Of a stretch of 64,000 bases of DNA, positions 23,301 to 36,399 are shown in pieces. The DNA comes from Psilocybe azurescens (taxonomy: Eukaryota; Basidiomycota; Agaricomycetes; Agaricales; Agrocybaceae). The stretch lies in NCBI GenBank assembly GCA_023853785.1, contig JAJIRX010000926.1:38803-102802 (forward strand), written 5' to 3'. Position 1 is the stretch's first letter. Each line of letters starts with the position of its first letter. A program made the position numbers and the translations under genes. The notes beneath the pieces were generated by a model. The model made no database searches. It had not been told where the DNA came from and saw only the letters and a program-made list of their open reading frames with translations.

Positions 23301-26300
23301 GGTGTCATCATTAGCTGCTGAAGTCCAAGCGCCAAATGCGGAAGTACAAGAACCAGTAGTTGAAGTTCAAGCTCACGCCACTGAAGCTCAAGCGCCGGTC
23401 AATGAAATCCCACCGCCCACCGCTAAAGTTCCACCGCCAGCCACCGAGGTACCAGCACCAGTCGTCGAGATCTCAGCACCAACCGCCGAAATATCAGCAC
23501 CAGTTGTTGAGGTACCAGCACCAATCGCCGAAGTAGACGCCCCAGTCGTTGAAGCATCGTCATCAGCCGCCGAAGTACAAGCACCAACGCCAGCCGCTGA
23601 TGTCCAACCAAGTGTCCTTGATGTCCAAGCGCCAGCCGCTGATGCCCAAGCACCAGTTGTTGAAGTACCGCTATCGGCCGTTCAGGTACCATCACCAGCT
23701 TCCGAAATCCAAATCGCCGAAATTCAGACGCCTGTAGCAGATGAAGTTGCCCCTGTTAACACTGCAGAGGTTCAGGATGTGGAGATTCTTTCTGGGACTC
23801 CATACCCCACGAAGGAGATCCAGCCTCCAACTGTGACTGAGGAAGAGCCCGAATCCCAAATCTCTACTTTGGAGGCTGCAATCGCCGAGGCTCAATCTGC
23901 GCCCATCGTGGAGCGTGCGATTACTCCTCTGGTCGAATCTGAAGGCGTAGAAGAGGTTTCAGAAGCGAAATCTGTTGAACAAGATTCATCGGTCGTGGTT
24001 GATGACCATTCAATTGCTACACAAATTCCCAAGGTTCCTGAAGCAGAACATTCTTCTGCAGACGCCGAAAGTACCCCTGCTCCTGCCGATGAGCTCAATG
24101 CTGAAGATGAAGAAATACTCGACAATCTTTCCTCAGAGATCCTCGAGGAATCTTCCTTAGAAGTTGTAGTCTCAGAACCCATTGAAGATGATGATACCGC
24201 TCGACCTGACGAAGTCGGAGAAATTTTCTTTCAACCGAAGAAAGTGGTGTACCTTCGGCCGTCCCAGCCGCTGTCGTAGAAGTTGACTCGCCTGCAGTCG
24301 AGGATCCGTCAACCGTCGATGTTGAACAAAATGACGATCAGGAGCGCGTCCCGTCTGATGGTGCATTGTTGGAGGACGTTGTCGGTGCTGAGGATGAAGA
24401 GAAACAAGAAAGCATATCGGATATCGACTTCGCTGAAGGTGTTCAATCCAACGCTGAGGAGGTAAATTTTACTTCACGCCAATTTTTTGCATTGAGCTAA
24501 TGGCATATTCAGGTACAACCTATTGATGAAGTGAATCATGTCGTGGACGCCGTTCTTCGTACCGAAACCTCTGAAGTCGCCCCGACCGCCTCTGAAGCCC
24601 AAACATCAGATGTCATTGTAGAGGTTAGCATTTAGTGTAGTCATACATATCAGACACTTACTAATATCTTTGTACAGGCACCCCGTGCTTCATCTGATGT
24701 TACTGACATCATGGAGGAAGCTGCAAGCGAGGATATCGACGATTCTGTGACATCAACTAGTTTGGTCGAAGCAGCTGCAGAAGACATTCATGAAGCCAAG
24801 ATCCCTATCGTCATTCCGGCTTCCCCGGAACATGCTCCAGCTATCCTCGAGGATTCTCCCGAAGATTCGGTCCCCGAAGAACTTGTATCGACAGAGGAGC
24901 TTGCAGGACCTATCAACATCGTGTCCAGCGTGCCTGTTATCGAGTCTCTCGTCGTTCCTGAAGAATCACCTGCCGATGCATTGGTCGATCTTCCTGCCGT
25001 CCCTCTTGTGGATGTTGAAACAAGTTACACTGCACCTAGCGGATTGACGCACGTCACTGTCCCCATCGAGGGCGTACCTTCTGAAGAGCTCACAACCGTG
25101 CATGAAGCCAACCCGTCATCTGATAAACAAGTCCCCGAGGACCATTTCGTACACGAGGCTACTATTCTTTCAGGATTAACTCCTGCCCCTCATGTCGCGC
25201 TGAGCCTAGCTGAATCGACTTCGGAGGATATCGAGACCATGCCTCATAAGCATGCCACTAAAGGTAAAGTAGAATTCATAGCGCTTACTTATTTCATGTT
25301 TCTTGACACTCTGGTGTTCTTACAGATATTGATACTTCGGCTAATAAAGTTTTGGAGGGTGAGGTGGACGAGTCAGAAAAAGCACCTGTTACTGTAGAAG
25401 GTATGTTTATGAAATTATGAAATTATCTGATTCTGACTCTCGTGAGTAGAAAATACAACTTCTGACGTGATTGCGGCTGAAGACCTTTCTACAACAGTCG
25501 CCAATGATTGTCCAGGACACGACGGCCGTATTCCGCATGACACTGACGTAGCCTTCGAGGAGGCACCACTCGCTGTTCCCGTCCCAGAAGAAACAGTCGT
25601 TGAAGTAACAAGCTCCGATGACATCGACTCGGACGCCCCCCCTTAATGCTGAAGTGTCGATTATCGATAGCACAGAGGCCAACGCGGAAGGTGTACCTCT
25701 CGCTCTCGTTAAAGAATTGGTCACGGAGAATGTATCCGCCCCTGAGGTCGCCGTCATTGGAGGAAATTCTGACGTGGAAGCAACAACGGAGGAAGAAGCG
25801 CTGGTGTCGGTTACCGAGGGCCATGTCGAAGAGGACACTCTTGTCCCTGCAAGCCCGACTGTACAAGAGCCATCGCTTGCCGAGGAGTCAGTCCCGGAAG
25901 TTGCTACTGCAGTTGAAGATCCCATTGTGGAAGTCCAATCTAACACCGCGGAGCCCCTACCAGAGCATATTGTTCAAAACCTGGAGGGCGAAGAACTTCA
26001 CAATGCCCAAGAAAAAGATGTATCCAGGTTCGAGGGATCCGTCGCAAAAGAAGATGTTCCGGCGGAATTTGTCGCAGAAGAATCAACTTTGGATGGCCAA
26101 TCCGCTGTCGAAAATCATGCTCAGGATGATGTATCTGAAGCACAAGAATCTAACATACACCGCGTTGTTGGAGAACCTGATGCGGCAGAAATATCAGCTG
26201 GTCATGAGCCCGTTAACGACTCCATCGTCATGGACCTTTCTGCTGCCAATGAAATACCCTCTGAAGATGCAATTGACCAAGGAGCATTACCTGAGGCTAT

Positions 26301-29300
26301 AGAACGGACCGTAGACGACGATGCAGCTACTCTCGAGGGATTGGCTGCAAAGGAATCTACAAACGTTGAAATGGCCCAAGTACCAGTCGAGACGGTCTTG
26401 GACGATGAGCCAGCTGATATTGCAGAAAACCCCGATGTCCAGGAGCCAGCGGCTGCTGAGGAACCTGTGGGAGTATCGCCTGCGAACAAGTCAATTTCTG
26501 AGGAACAGCCTCCGACAGCAGACGCCATTGTGGAACCTACGATTGTCGACGTATTGTCCGCCGCTCCAACCCAAATCACCGTCGAAGATCTTGGTGTGGC
26601 CGACCTAGCTACCAGTGATGAAAGGCTTCTCAACTCTCCTAAAGATTCGGGCAAGGGATTAACATCTAAGTTTGAGCATCCCGTCGATGAACAACTCTCA
26701 GGTACTTCCACTGATAAGGCGGATCTCGCTGAATCCATTAATGAAGAACTGGTGGCTGAACAAGCACCAGTCGTCTTAGAACAGCCAATAACTGAATCGG
26801 CCCCTGATCTCGCGGACCATATTGATGCAACAGAGGAATTATCAGGAACGGAAGTGTTGGATGCAGCTGAGGAAACTCTCGTCAAGGAGGCCAAGACCGC
26901 GGACGAAGTCGCCATCGGAAACGCTACCCTGGAGGAGATTACTCAAGCAGAAGGAGAAGCGACCAAACAAGATCCTTCATTGAGAGGCACGCAGGCCACC
27001 GATAAATTTTCATCAACGGAGCGGCAATCGAACATAGGGCAAAGCTCTACAGAAGAACCAGCCGTCGAAGAGCAAGGTATCATCGCTGTAGGGGTATCCA
27101 ATCCCGAAACTCTCGAAGAACCGGAAGTAAGCCAGGATGCAGCAGAAATATCGCGGACTGATATTGTCAACATCGAGGAACTGGCTGAAGTAGCGACATC
27201 TGGAGTTGGACAAGAAAATGACACGGGAAAAATTGAAGGCCAAGAATTACATACTGAAGCATTAGTGGAAGAACTAGATCCAGTGAACGGTCACATCACA
27301 GAGCCGCATGCGACCTACCAACAGCCAACCGTCCAGGCTCCATCGATTGCAGAGGAATCAACTTCAGTAGGGGCAGGGGAAGGAAACATTACACCTGCAC
27401 CTGCGGTAGCTCCGGACAATTATGACATTGAACCTGCTCCAGCGACCCAAGGAGAACATTCTTCTGTAGATGATCCCATATTTAAAGCTTCTTCTAACAC
27501 TCATCCAGAGGGTATCATCACCCCAGCTGAAGATCTGGCACAGTCATCCGACAATGGTAAGACTGATATTATAGATTTAATTTGGGCACATTTTAATAAG
27601 GCTTTTTTTCACAGTCCATTCAGATTTCGAGGAAACGCCTCATGCAGAAGGTTCGATTTTGACTGCCGAACCTATTCCAAAACCAGACGCATCTGATACT
27701 ATTCTTTCAGTAGAGGAGTCAACGCCAATCATGGGTAAGATATCAATTATATTTCAACGAAGCACTTTTACCAACCGGTCCCACAGAGGAGTCCGAAAAG
27801 CTTCTCGATGAAGTGAACAAAATCGATCTTCCAACGCCTCTTGCTCAGCCAACCCAAGCGTCTGAGCTTTTCGACGATTCCGCTCCACAAGCATCCACCG
27901 AACTCGATGCCATGAAAGAAGAGCCAACACCTGTAGCTGAGACCTGTGAGGATTATAACTTTAGTTTCCAAGAAAATGTAGATATTGACCAATAACCTTT
28001 ATTAGCTGACCTGTCCGATGTCGAGCCAATTTCATCTGCTGATCTGTCTGAGGAGGTAACAGCACTGGAGACACCTATTGGCCCAATCCCTCCCGCTAAA
28101 GAGCAAACGGAAATATCTGGGCATGGTGAGATCCCAACTTTTCATTGAGAAGATTTGAATGTTGATATTTCATTTCAATGGTCGATTTAGCTCTCGTCCA
28201 AGAAAATAGCGCAGAATCTAGCAATGCCGAGCTTGCTGCAGAGCTCCTTCCAGAAACCTCCGAGGTTGCTCTGGCGTCTACCACCGACACCATGGCAGAG
28301 GCTGGTGAGTTCGAAAGCGATTCCGAGGAGTTATCCACCAAACTTAATGATCCAGCAGAGAAAGCAGTGTTTAGTACTACCACAAGCACTGAGCTTGAAA
28401 TTCTAGCCTCTGCAGAGGAACTGGCCATTAATGCAGCTGCCAATTCGACGACCGTCGAAAATATAGATGTTACAGAAGAAGGTCTGGTTGGAGATGACGT
28501 GCCTTTGGACAAGTCCATTGGCGACTATTCATCAGCCACTGAGGATCCGATACGCAAGGACCTTTCCGAGGAACCTGACGTCGTCACAGAAGCGTCCACG
28601 GAGGATCCCAACACATATCAGCCGGAGGAATCTATCGCAATCTCTTCGCCTGTCGAAGAATTAACGGAGGAAATTGAGACGTCAGTTCCAGCCATTGCAG
28701 AGGAACCCATCGTCGATACATTAGCGACTGCTGAGAAAGAAGAGATGACTGAAGGAACCGTTGCTGAAGCTGCCAAATCTGAGCTCGCTACTGAAGCACT
28801 GTCCGTTGAAGTCCCTGGGCCAGCTTCGGTTACGGAAGAAGGGGCCTCTGTAGAAGAAGCAACCCCCGTGGAGCCTGCCATCTTATCAAATGCAGAGGGA
28901 AAAGACACAACTGTAACTGCGGCCAAAATCCCAGAGTCCGAAACACTAGTGTCTGCGAATGACCCTGCTATCGAGGAAGTTCCTGTGGTAGCAAACGTTG
29001 AGGAAGCCGCAGAGGAAGTCGTTAGAGGAGATGCCCCTTTGGAAGGTTCGCCCGGGGCGGAAGCGGTGGCTGCTGAGGAACCAATTCAGAAGGTTCTCGA
29101 AGATGATGATGTCCTTGATACAACAGTTGCAGAGGAGCTTGAAGCAGAGCTTCCCCAGGATCCAGCTATGGTTTCACTACCGGCGGAAGAGCCTATCACG
29201 CCAATCGAGGAACGCGAAGAGTTGGCTCTAGCAATCGCTAGTGAACCTGTCGCTGACATAGTATCGACTACTGAAGCAGTTAAAGAGGTCGAACATAATT

Positions 29301-32300
29301 CTGGGGCGCTCGAATCCGAGCTCTCTTCTGAACTTTCACCCGTCGAACCTGCTGAGCCCGCCTCAATTATTGAAGAAGTAGCAACAGCAAGCTCAGAACC
29401 CGAACCTCAACCTACGGATGAGATACCCTTTGTGGAACCCTTCATTTTAACCTCTGACGAGCCCACAGAACAAGTCGAATCTTTGATTCAAGAGGATATG
29501 TTGGACAACCTGGCTGGCAAAGAAACCGTGGTCACCGTGGAGCCCATTCCCCAAAACCTATCTGGAGAAGAGGCCGACCAACCACTCGCAAAGGATGTTA
29601 CCGCAGAACATGCTGAGGATCCCATCGCGCCTGCATCGCCCACCGAAGAACCAATGTCGCCAGATGAAGTCGTAGAGTCCACGTCATCAATTGTAGATGA
29701 AGCCGTTGTTAAGTCTGCTCCAACTTCTGAGCCCGAAGTGGCAAACGAAGATGCAACCGCTGCAGCTGACGAAACCGACCTCCTTCCTGAACATACACCT
29801 ACCGAACCCGCTGAGCCAGCCTCGGATAATGAGAAAGATGACGCGACTAACATTCCCGTAGCGAACTCGGACACTGAACCTCCATTTTCTGCAGAAGGAT
29901 CATCTGTCAATTTGTCAACAACTCCTGCGGAGGCCACAGATGAAGGCCATCATGTGCTTGAAGAGAGCACGTCGTCGGAAGAGCCGACTGGGGCGGAAGG
30001 ATTGGCCGAAGAAGAACCTTCTCCACAAGCCACCCAAGAGGATATGCTTGACGCAGCAGTAACTTCTGAGCCCGCATTTGAACCCTCTCCTGAGAAACCA
30101 GCCGCCGGAGAACTCACTACGTCAGTCGAGGAGTCTGTGCCAGAGGTATTGGACGTAGCCATCCCTCAGCCATCATCAAGTTCTGAAGAAAATATTGTCA
30201 CGAAGGAGACTGTCGCTAATGTTCCCGATATCGAACATCAATCTGAAGAGTCGACTATCGAACCTATCGAGCCGCCGTCTGCTATAGAGCAAGATGCTGA
30301 GACTGCCCCTGTGGAACCCGCCGCGCTGGAAACTGCTGTCAAGGGAGTCTAATCCTTCTACAGTCGGAGAACCCTCTGAAGAAGTCCAGTTAATGTCTGA
30401 TACCGAACAAGTTGCACTAGCAAACTCCGAGTCTGCGCTTGAACCCTCTACTCCCAGTACGATCGAAGAAACCGGTGAAGAAATCAAGTCAATGTCTGAT
30501 ACTGAGCAAACTGCTTTGACCGTCAATGTTGCCCCAGCAAGCCCCGAGCATGCGGTTGAAGCTTCCACGCCAGAAACTACCGTTGAGGAGTTCGCTCTTG
30601 CTACGATCGAGGAACCGGTCAGAGAACTTTCCGCTGCCCCAACGATTGAGAAACCTAGTCAAGACTTCGAGCCAACGTCTGATGCTGTACCTGCTGCTTT
30701 GGCCGCCGATGTTGTACCAGAAAGCCCTGAACCTGCTCTTGAATTTACCGTGCCAGCAACTGTAAGCAACGAACCTTCCCCTTCTACAATCGAGGAGTCA
30801 ATCGAGGTATCGTCTGAAACTGAGCGACCTTCATTGACCGCCGATACCGATGTTGCTCCAGCAAACTCCGAATCCGTGCTTGAACTTTCCCCAGCTATCA
30901 TCGAGGAGTCGACCCCTCCTACGACCGAAGAACCAGTTAAGCCGACGTTTGATTTCGAGCAAGCCTCTTTGATTGCCGAAGTTGAACCAGCAACCTTCGC
31001 GCCGGAACCTGTTATTGAACAGCCCGCCCCTTCTACGGTCGAGGAATCAGTCAAAGCAGCGTCTGAAATTGAGGTCACTCTGGCCGCAGACGCTGTACCA
31101 GCAACCCCCGATTATGTGCCTGGAACTTCCGCGCCGGCAACTGCTATCGAGGTGTCCGCCCCTTCTACGGTTGATGAGCTTATCATGGCAACGTCTGACG
31201 CTAAGCAAGTTCCTTTGACATCTGATACTGCGCTTGAACCTTCCGCGCCGGAGGCTACCGTTGAGGTGTCCGCCCCTTCTGCAATCGAGGAACCGGTCAA
31301 AACGGTGTCTGCTGCCGAACCTGTTCCCACTGCGATTGAAGAACCTAGTGGAGAAGTCACGACATCTGGTGCTGTACTCGCCGCTTTAGCCTTTGATATC
31401 GTACCAGCAAGTCTCGAACCCGCTCCAGAACCTTCCGCGTCGCCAAATATCGTCGAAGAGTCTGCCCTTCCCGCCGTTGAAGAGCCAGTCGAAGCAGCAT
31501 CTGGAACTGAACAAGTCACCTCGATTGCCGATGTTGCGTTAGCAAGCTCCGAACATGCGCTCGAACCTTCTGTGCCTACAGCTACAATAGAAAAGTCCAC
31601 CCCTGCTCCTGTAGAGGAACCAGTCAAGGCTGTGTCTGATATTGAACACGTATTAGCAGACAACGATGAACCAGCAACCACCGCACCTGCGATAGAACCG
31701 TCCGCACCAGAGCCTACTTTTGAGCAGTCCGCCCCTTCCACCGTCGAGGAGACGACCAAAATAGTATCTGAAACTGAGCAGGTCACCTCGGCCACCGATA
31801 TTGTACCAGCAACTGAGCCTGTGCCCGAATCGCCCGAATCTTTCGCGTCTGCAACTGCAATTGAAAAATCTACCCCTACAGTGGAAGAACCGGTCGAGGC
31901 AGCATCTGAAACTGAGCCAGTCGCTTTGACCGCCATACTGCACCAGAAAACTCTGAGCTTGAACCTTCCACCCCGGAGCCTTCCGTCAAGGTGCCCACCC
32001 CTCCTACAATCGAGGTTCCTGTTGAAGACATCAGCACTGTAGCCGAAGATGCCGCGCCTTCGAAAGTGCCGACAGTCGTAGACGTAACACCGGCCGCTGA
32101 AGAAACGGTTGCAGCTGAAGACCCAGCCTTTTTCCAAGAAGATGATATTCTTGACGCAGCTTCGGAGGAACTCGATGATCTTGTTAGTCCCATCACAGAC
32201 GGTTCAACCATGGATCCCGACGCGTCATTCGCTACCAGCGGTCCCTTCGCCCTCGAATCTGTCATTTCATCCATCGGAGAGGACGACGAGGACCTTGTTC

Positions 32301-32860
32301 TGGACGTTGACTCGAAGGTTTCCGAAGCTGAAGATGATGTCCTCAACGGCAATGGAAATGGACATTACGCGAAGTTAGACACCGAAATCTCTGACCTTTT
32401 GAAAGGTATTTAACTTGTTATTTTGTTTTTGTTTCTCATCCTAACGATCTGCCTAGAAGATGAGGTTGATTCACCTCTTGCTGAGGCTTTCGATGATGCT
32501 GGCGTTGCGGACGAAACAAGCAATGGTCACGTTCAAACTCATGTAGATGCCGAACCTTCCGTTGTCGAAGGTATGTTCTCTTTTATAGCTTAAATATTGG
32601 CCCAAATTCTCAGCCGCCACCTCCCTTCCGATAGTTCCATCTGCGGAGTCGGAGACTGTCTTGGCTGTACTTGAAGCAGGGGTGAACAGCACACCGAGAA
32701 ATTCGACCTCTCTGCGTCAGATGCGCCAAAAGGTTCGTGAAAACGTTTAGTCGCCATTCGGCTCCAACTCACTCACTCATTTGTGTTTCTAGAAGCTCAT
32801 GCTGATGTCGCCGAGACTACCGATTCGAAGACTACTTTACCTATTGCCGCTGAAGATTGA
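20343..32860 (+). CDS. Giant Msb1/Mug8-domain morphogenesis protein with acidic repeat extension
   Basis: The N terminus (MHSFLSKVFGRKEKD, a KDKDKDKDK stretch, LNPLEALVLIRACSQAIVARG, LETLGVMHPHWYSASPEIQR, SPHDVAAVLRWGLRHL) matches the Msb1/Mug8 domain of fungal cell-polarity proteins, a RhoGAP-like fold linked to Cdc42/Rho signalling and morphogenesis. The domain and its linker fill about the first 700 residues. The rest, roughly 3,000 residues, is acidic low-complexity repeat (see separate entries) and ends LPIAAED at 32858-32860. At least ten introns of about 45-70 bp are visible, for example 20812-20857 and near 21426-21479. Frame changes are needed at 22283-22288, near 22590, near 24229, at 25636-25642, 30343-30345, near 31934 and at 32679-32682. 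Composition and phrase structure continue across each break, so I treat it as one gene. A split into two genes cannot be excluded. Confidence 0.65.
22860..23740 (+). repeat. In-frame PAPV-E heptapeptide-like repeat tract
   Basis: This coding tract repeats APVAEAQ, APVVEVQ, APVAEVP and similar units about 35 times without a stop in frame. Units are 7-10 codons long and vary mostly at the last two positions. The regular codon pattern also opens the other strand (for example 23423-23695), so antisense frames here are by-products. Confidence 0.85.
28530..30170 (+). repeat. Long-period acidic repeat (about 160-190 codons)
   Basis: The phrases ATEDPIRKDLSEE, AAEEPIQKVLEDDD, ESLIQEDMLDNLAG and ATQEDMLDAAV recur with similar following text (SLPAEEPITP, ASPTEEPMSP), each block ending in SEPVA or SEPEVA before the next begins. 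I count three to four diverged copies in this exon. Confidence 0.6.
30360..31930 (+). repeat. Tandem 45-60-codon repeat array
   Basis: About ten copies of a block built from PSTVEEPVKAVSDTEQV, then LTADVVPAS, then EPALEPSAPATTVEES follow one another. Copies differ in length and by about a third of residues. The block boundaries are clear from the recurring VEEPV and SETEQ or SDTEQ words. This array lies near the C terminus of the giant protein. Confidence 0.8.
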
Positions 32861-33386
32861 AGAGATACCAGTATGTGATCTTGATATTGCATGTCATACG
32901 ACGAATTAACTGGTGACATCTACTCCAGTGATTCCAACGTCTCGCTTTTTCGAGGACTACATATCACAAGGACTAGCTATTCACTTTACTTTACAACGTT
33001 TACACCCTACTTTTATGGCCTTTCATCCCTCTATCCTATCTTTTTTTCACATTTTTCTCACCTCTGCTCTTCTAACGACCATTACGACGTAACGCTTTCC
33101 TGTGCTGCCATCTATTTCTTTCTACTGCTGGATTTCTCGCTTCATATCTTTGGAATATAACACTTCTCATTCACTATAACCACTTGATACCTTCAGTCTA
33201 CAACATACCTTTGGTCGCTCAATTATACACCCAGCTTTGTACCTGCTTCATTATGTTTTTCTTTTCAATACAAGCTCGATTTCTGCTTCTCCAATTTCTG
33301 CAAATTATGTATGGTTTGACTTGGAGGAAATCTGAAGAAACTGTATGACACTCGTTTCCAACATCAATGCACTATGCCAATGTGTT
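32861..33386. other. 3' flank of the giant gene
   Basis: The stretch is rich in T and C on the plus strand (for example TCCCTCTATCCTATC around 33028) and carries no gene. It probably includes the 3' untranslated region of the giant gene. Confidence 0.5.
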
Positions 33387-33608
33387 TCAAGGGGCTCTTT
33401 CCCATGGCATTCCTAGTGGTGTCGTGATGCCATTCCTTGTAAAACCACACTTTATATAATTCCCTCCTATGTCCATCACCACCATCACCGTCAGACCTCC
33501 AAGATGTCCCATTCGCTTCTGCTGCTGATCAAATATTTCAGCTGGGAGCGATTTAGTTCTCCCTCTTTCTGCTAGCAGCTCTAATGGAACGACATCAGCG
33601 TCTGTCAC
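33387..33608 (-). pseudogene. Duplicated tail fragment of a MYND-associated protein
   Basis: The frame reads VVPLELLAERGRTKSLPAE and QQQKRMGHLGGLTVMVV, which parallels EVVPAEALGRAQGEELRSQ and QQQKRMGRL in the adjacent MYND gene. Only this tail part is present; no zinc finger or body precedes it. It ends GMPWERAP at 33387. It is best explained as a partial tandem duplicate of a relative of the neighbouring gene. Confidence 0.5.
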
Positions 33609-33807
33609 GAAAAACGTTGTCTCTGGGCTCTTCGTGTCAGGGATAGAATTGATATTGATGAATCGGATTCTTACTCCTATTTACTCATCCCATCTCATAC
33701 GCTCGTATAAAACCACAAGCCAAAGAGTCGGGGTTAACACAGGGTATGTATTAAGGATTGAACCTATATCCTTCCCAAGACGCCTTCATTAGATAACCTC
33801 TAAGACC

Positions 33808-34564
33808 TTAATACACCGTGCCACTGTTCAGTGTGCGCAACAAAGGCTCTTTCCAAGGCTGTCCCGGTTTTAAGGTTAGAAAACCCTTCCCAAAGCCTAC
33901 GGGGCAAGCATTCGATATGTTCGTGTCTATGTCAAACTGTCAAACACCAACACCATTATTCCACTAAGCGGCCCATCCGCTTCTGTTGTTGTTCGAAATT
34001 CTTCAGCTGGCTGCGAAGCTCTTCTCCTTGGGCTCTGCCAAGTGCTTCCGCTGGGACTACCTCAGCGCTCAAAGCCATGAACGACATCTCTGCGCGCTTC
34101 GCATTTGGCACGGATTTGACTTTGATGAGGACAACTTCGCGCAAGCTTCGAGTGGGGTCGAGAGGTAGATCTAGAGCTCGGATACCATACTCAGCGATTG
34201 AGGGTCGGTGTTTGCTGCAGAATGCGCGGAGGGCTTTGAACACATCTCCTTGAGCAGTAGCAACCGGACTTTGGGCAGCCAGTGCCGCTGCCATCGTCTG
34301 CGAGCGCTGATTGAGCTTGCAGGCCGTCTTATGCACCGGCCATCCTGCCCTCTGGCAATCCTTACTCTGTGGTGAATGCACATGCGTCATTTATGTTGCG
34401 CCATATAATATTTCTATTATACGCACGCAATATAATGCAATCTTGTAGCCGGAACATTTTGAGAGGGTGACGCCCTCTTCCAGGCGAGATTTTCCACAGC
34501 TTTGGCATGTCGTTAGTTCTTTTCGCAGGGGCTCTTTGACGGAAGCAATCGTCGGTTTAACCAT
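33808..34564 (-). CDS. MYND zinc-finger protein
   Basis: The start at 34564 gives MVKPTIASVKEP, followed by TCQSCGKSRLEEG, LSKCSGYKIALYC, an intron (GTGCGT...CACAG, near 34377-34435), and SKDCQRAGWPVHKTACK. The C-x2-C, YC, DC and H-x3-C spacing is that of a MYND zinc finger, a protein-protein interaction module. The body has FKALRAFCSKHRPSIAEYGIRAL and FMALSAEVVPAEALG, as in many Agaricomycete MYND proteins. The frame stops at 33956 after QQQKRMGRLVE, but a shifted frame carries on to a stop at 33808-33810 with a plausible tail (VGFGKGFLTLKPG), so one or two indels are likely. Partners are unknown. Confidence 0.6.
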
Positions 34565-36399
34565 CCTCAGATCAACTGGAATTGTTCTCGTGGCAATAGA
34601 TTATGGTGTCAGGAAAAGTGGACGAAATCGAGTTCTGCGTTAGTTCTGCGAGTTATCGCTGAAGAAGAATTGCCAGTGTCAATTATCGTGGGAACTTACT
34701 CTATCATGAATGTTGTTCGCCTCTGGAACATCCGCCTACATCAGCCAAGTTAGTGGCCATTGTCGACATCGATGTAGGGATTACCCAAAGCTAACCAGTG
34801 ATGGGAAATGAAAATGTATTCGATCTCAAAGATTTGTCGTGCTCCTAACCCTGTCAGTTGGGTCAACCACGGTTCTGGTCTTGTAGACTGCAAGAAAATC
34901 GCAAGGTCAGCATGCCAGGCAGATGAAAGGCAACCGAAAGGCAAAATTTCTCATTGTCGAACTACGTCTGTGTTCAGTATAACTAGCGCCTTTCCACTCA
35001 TACAGGGCTGTTCTGATAGCTTCTCGCTGCAACTCATGTAACTCATAGCCTGGCGGCTCTGATTTCCAGTATCACTTTGGTCCCCCGGCCCTGCCAAAAA
35101 TTAGGGCAAAGTATTCAAATTCCTAGACATTGGCCCCATCCAACAGATCATTAAGCTGAATCTTCAAATATCACTGTCACGACCAAGAACAGATGTATAC
35201 ACAAATCACAAAACGCCAATGGTAAATCTGGCTATGATCAGTGACCCGCTTAAAGCTAAAGTTTTGGATATCCTGTTCTAGCCATCTTGGTCTACTATTT
35301 TCCTCGAAGCTCGCGGAATGGCTATGAACTTCTAATTTCTGAAAGCTGTTCGTGGAACTCTGAAACCCTCTGTTGTCACCAGATAGAGTCGGCTGATTGG
35401 TTGATACCTATCATAGGTGGTGAAAGACAAGGAGTAATGCCGATCGATCTTCTACCGACTATACAGGCCAGTGTGCGTGACGGACGCGACTGTCTCTGCC
35501 AGAAATCTCTAATACAGGCGGAAGGAACTAGTGGCTATAGTTATGCTATCCTCTGAGATCAAAAACGAGAACTCAGACTCTCACGTACTCTAAGTTTAGA
35601 ATCTCTGCTTCAACATTTCATCAGCGCTGAAGGATATCATCATTAATAAATCAGTTCTTTGCCTGCTAGGACGAACAATCAAGTGAACTCCCTCTAGACT
35701 GAAACGTTGGGCCAATGGAAGCAAATTAGATCAGCATATGGCTCATTGTGCATATGAAAGCGGTGATGGCCTCCACTTTCTTCCCAAGTATATTAATTTG
35801 ATTCTTGCTTCTGATCAGTCATACATAAGATGGATGTCAATCAATCGCTAAACATAGTACGAGATAAGAGTTTGCGGGTAACTAAAGAGCCGTACCAATA
35901 GTCATCTTGACACTTTCTACTTGTAACCTTTGCTGTTCACTGAGCGGAAATGTCAAGCGGCATTGCATTGGTATACTCGTATAATTAGGCCTGACTTCGA
36001 CGTCAAGCGACCGATTGACCCGTGTCTTGAGTGAAAACACCGCTCAAGAAGCTCCTACTTGATAGGAAATTTGCCATATCTAACTTTTTGCAATTGAGAA
36101 GCAACCTGGAGGCAATGCATGTTGCCGGTGACGCACTTGTGGCGGACAAGCCGCGGAAGTTCAAAAGCTTACGTACCGGTTATGTAATATATACCAACAA
36201 TTCTCCTGAGGCTGGGATTGTGACAGGTACGAGTTCGTGAAATAGAGTGAATTGCCGCTGCTGGTGGCTTACGCCTTGCTTGCCCAAAATATTATTACAG
36301 AAAGTTCACATACTTAATCATGATCATTGTCGTTCGGTCACATGGTGTAAAGATGTTAAGATGTAGCAATGACGATGACTTATAGAATTTTGACCCTTG
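34565..36399. other. Intergenic, no gene supported
   Basis: Open frames at 34808-35041 and 35287-35556 are short and unlike any family I know. No repeats were recognised. Confidence 0.45.

Noticed and set aside
33740..33840. Minus-strand sequence resembling tRNA-Ser/Leu A and B boxes (TGGCACGGTGTATTAAGG and GGTTCAATCC)
   Set aside because: The acceptor arms do not pair, and the A-box part overlaps the probable end of the MYND coding region. No fold of a functional tRNA was obtained by eye.
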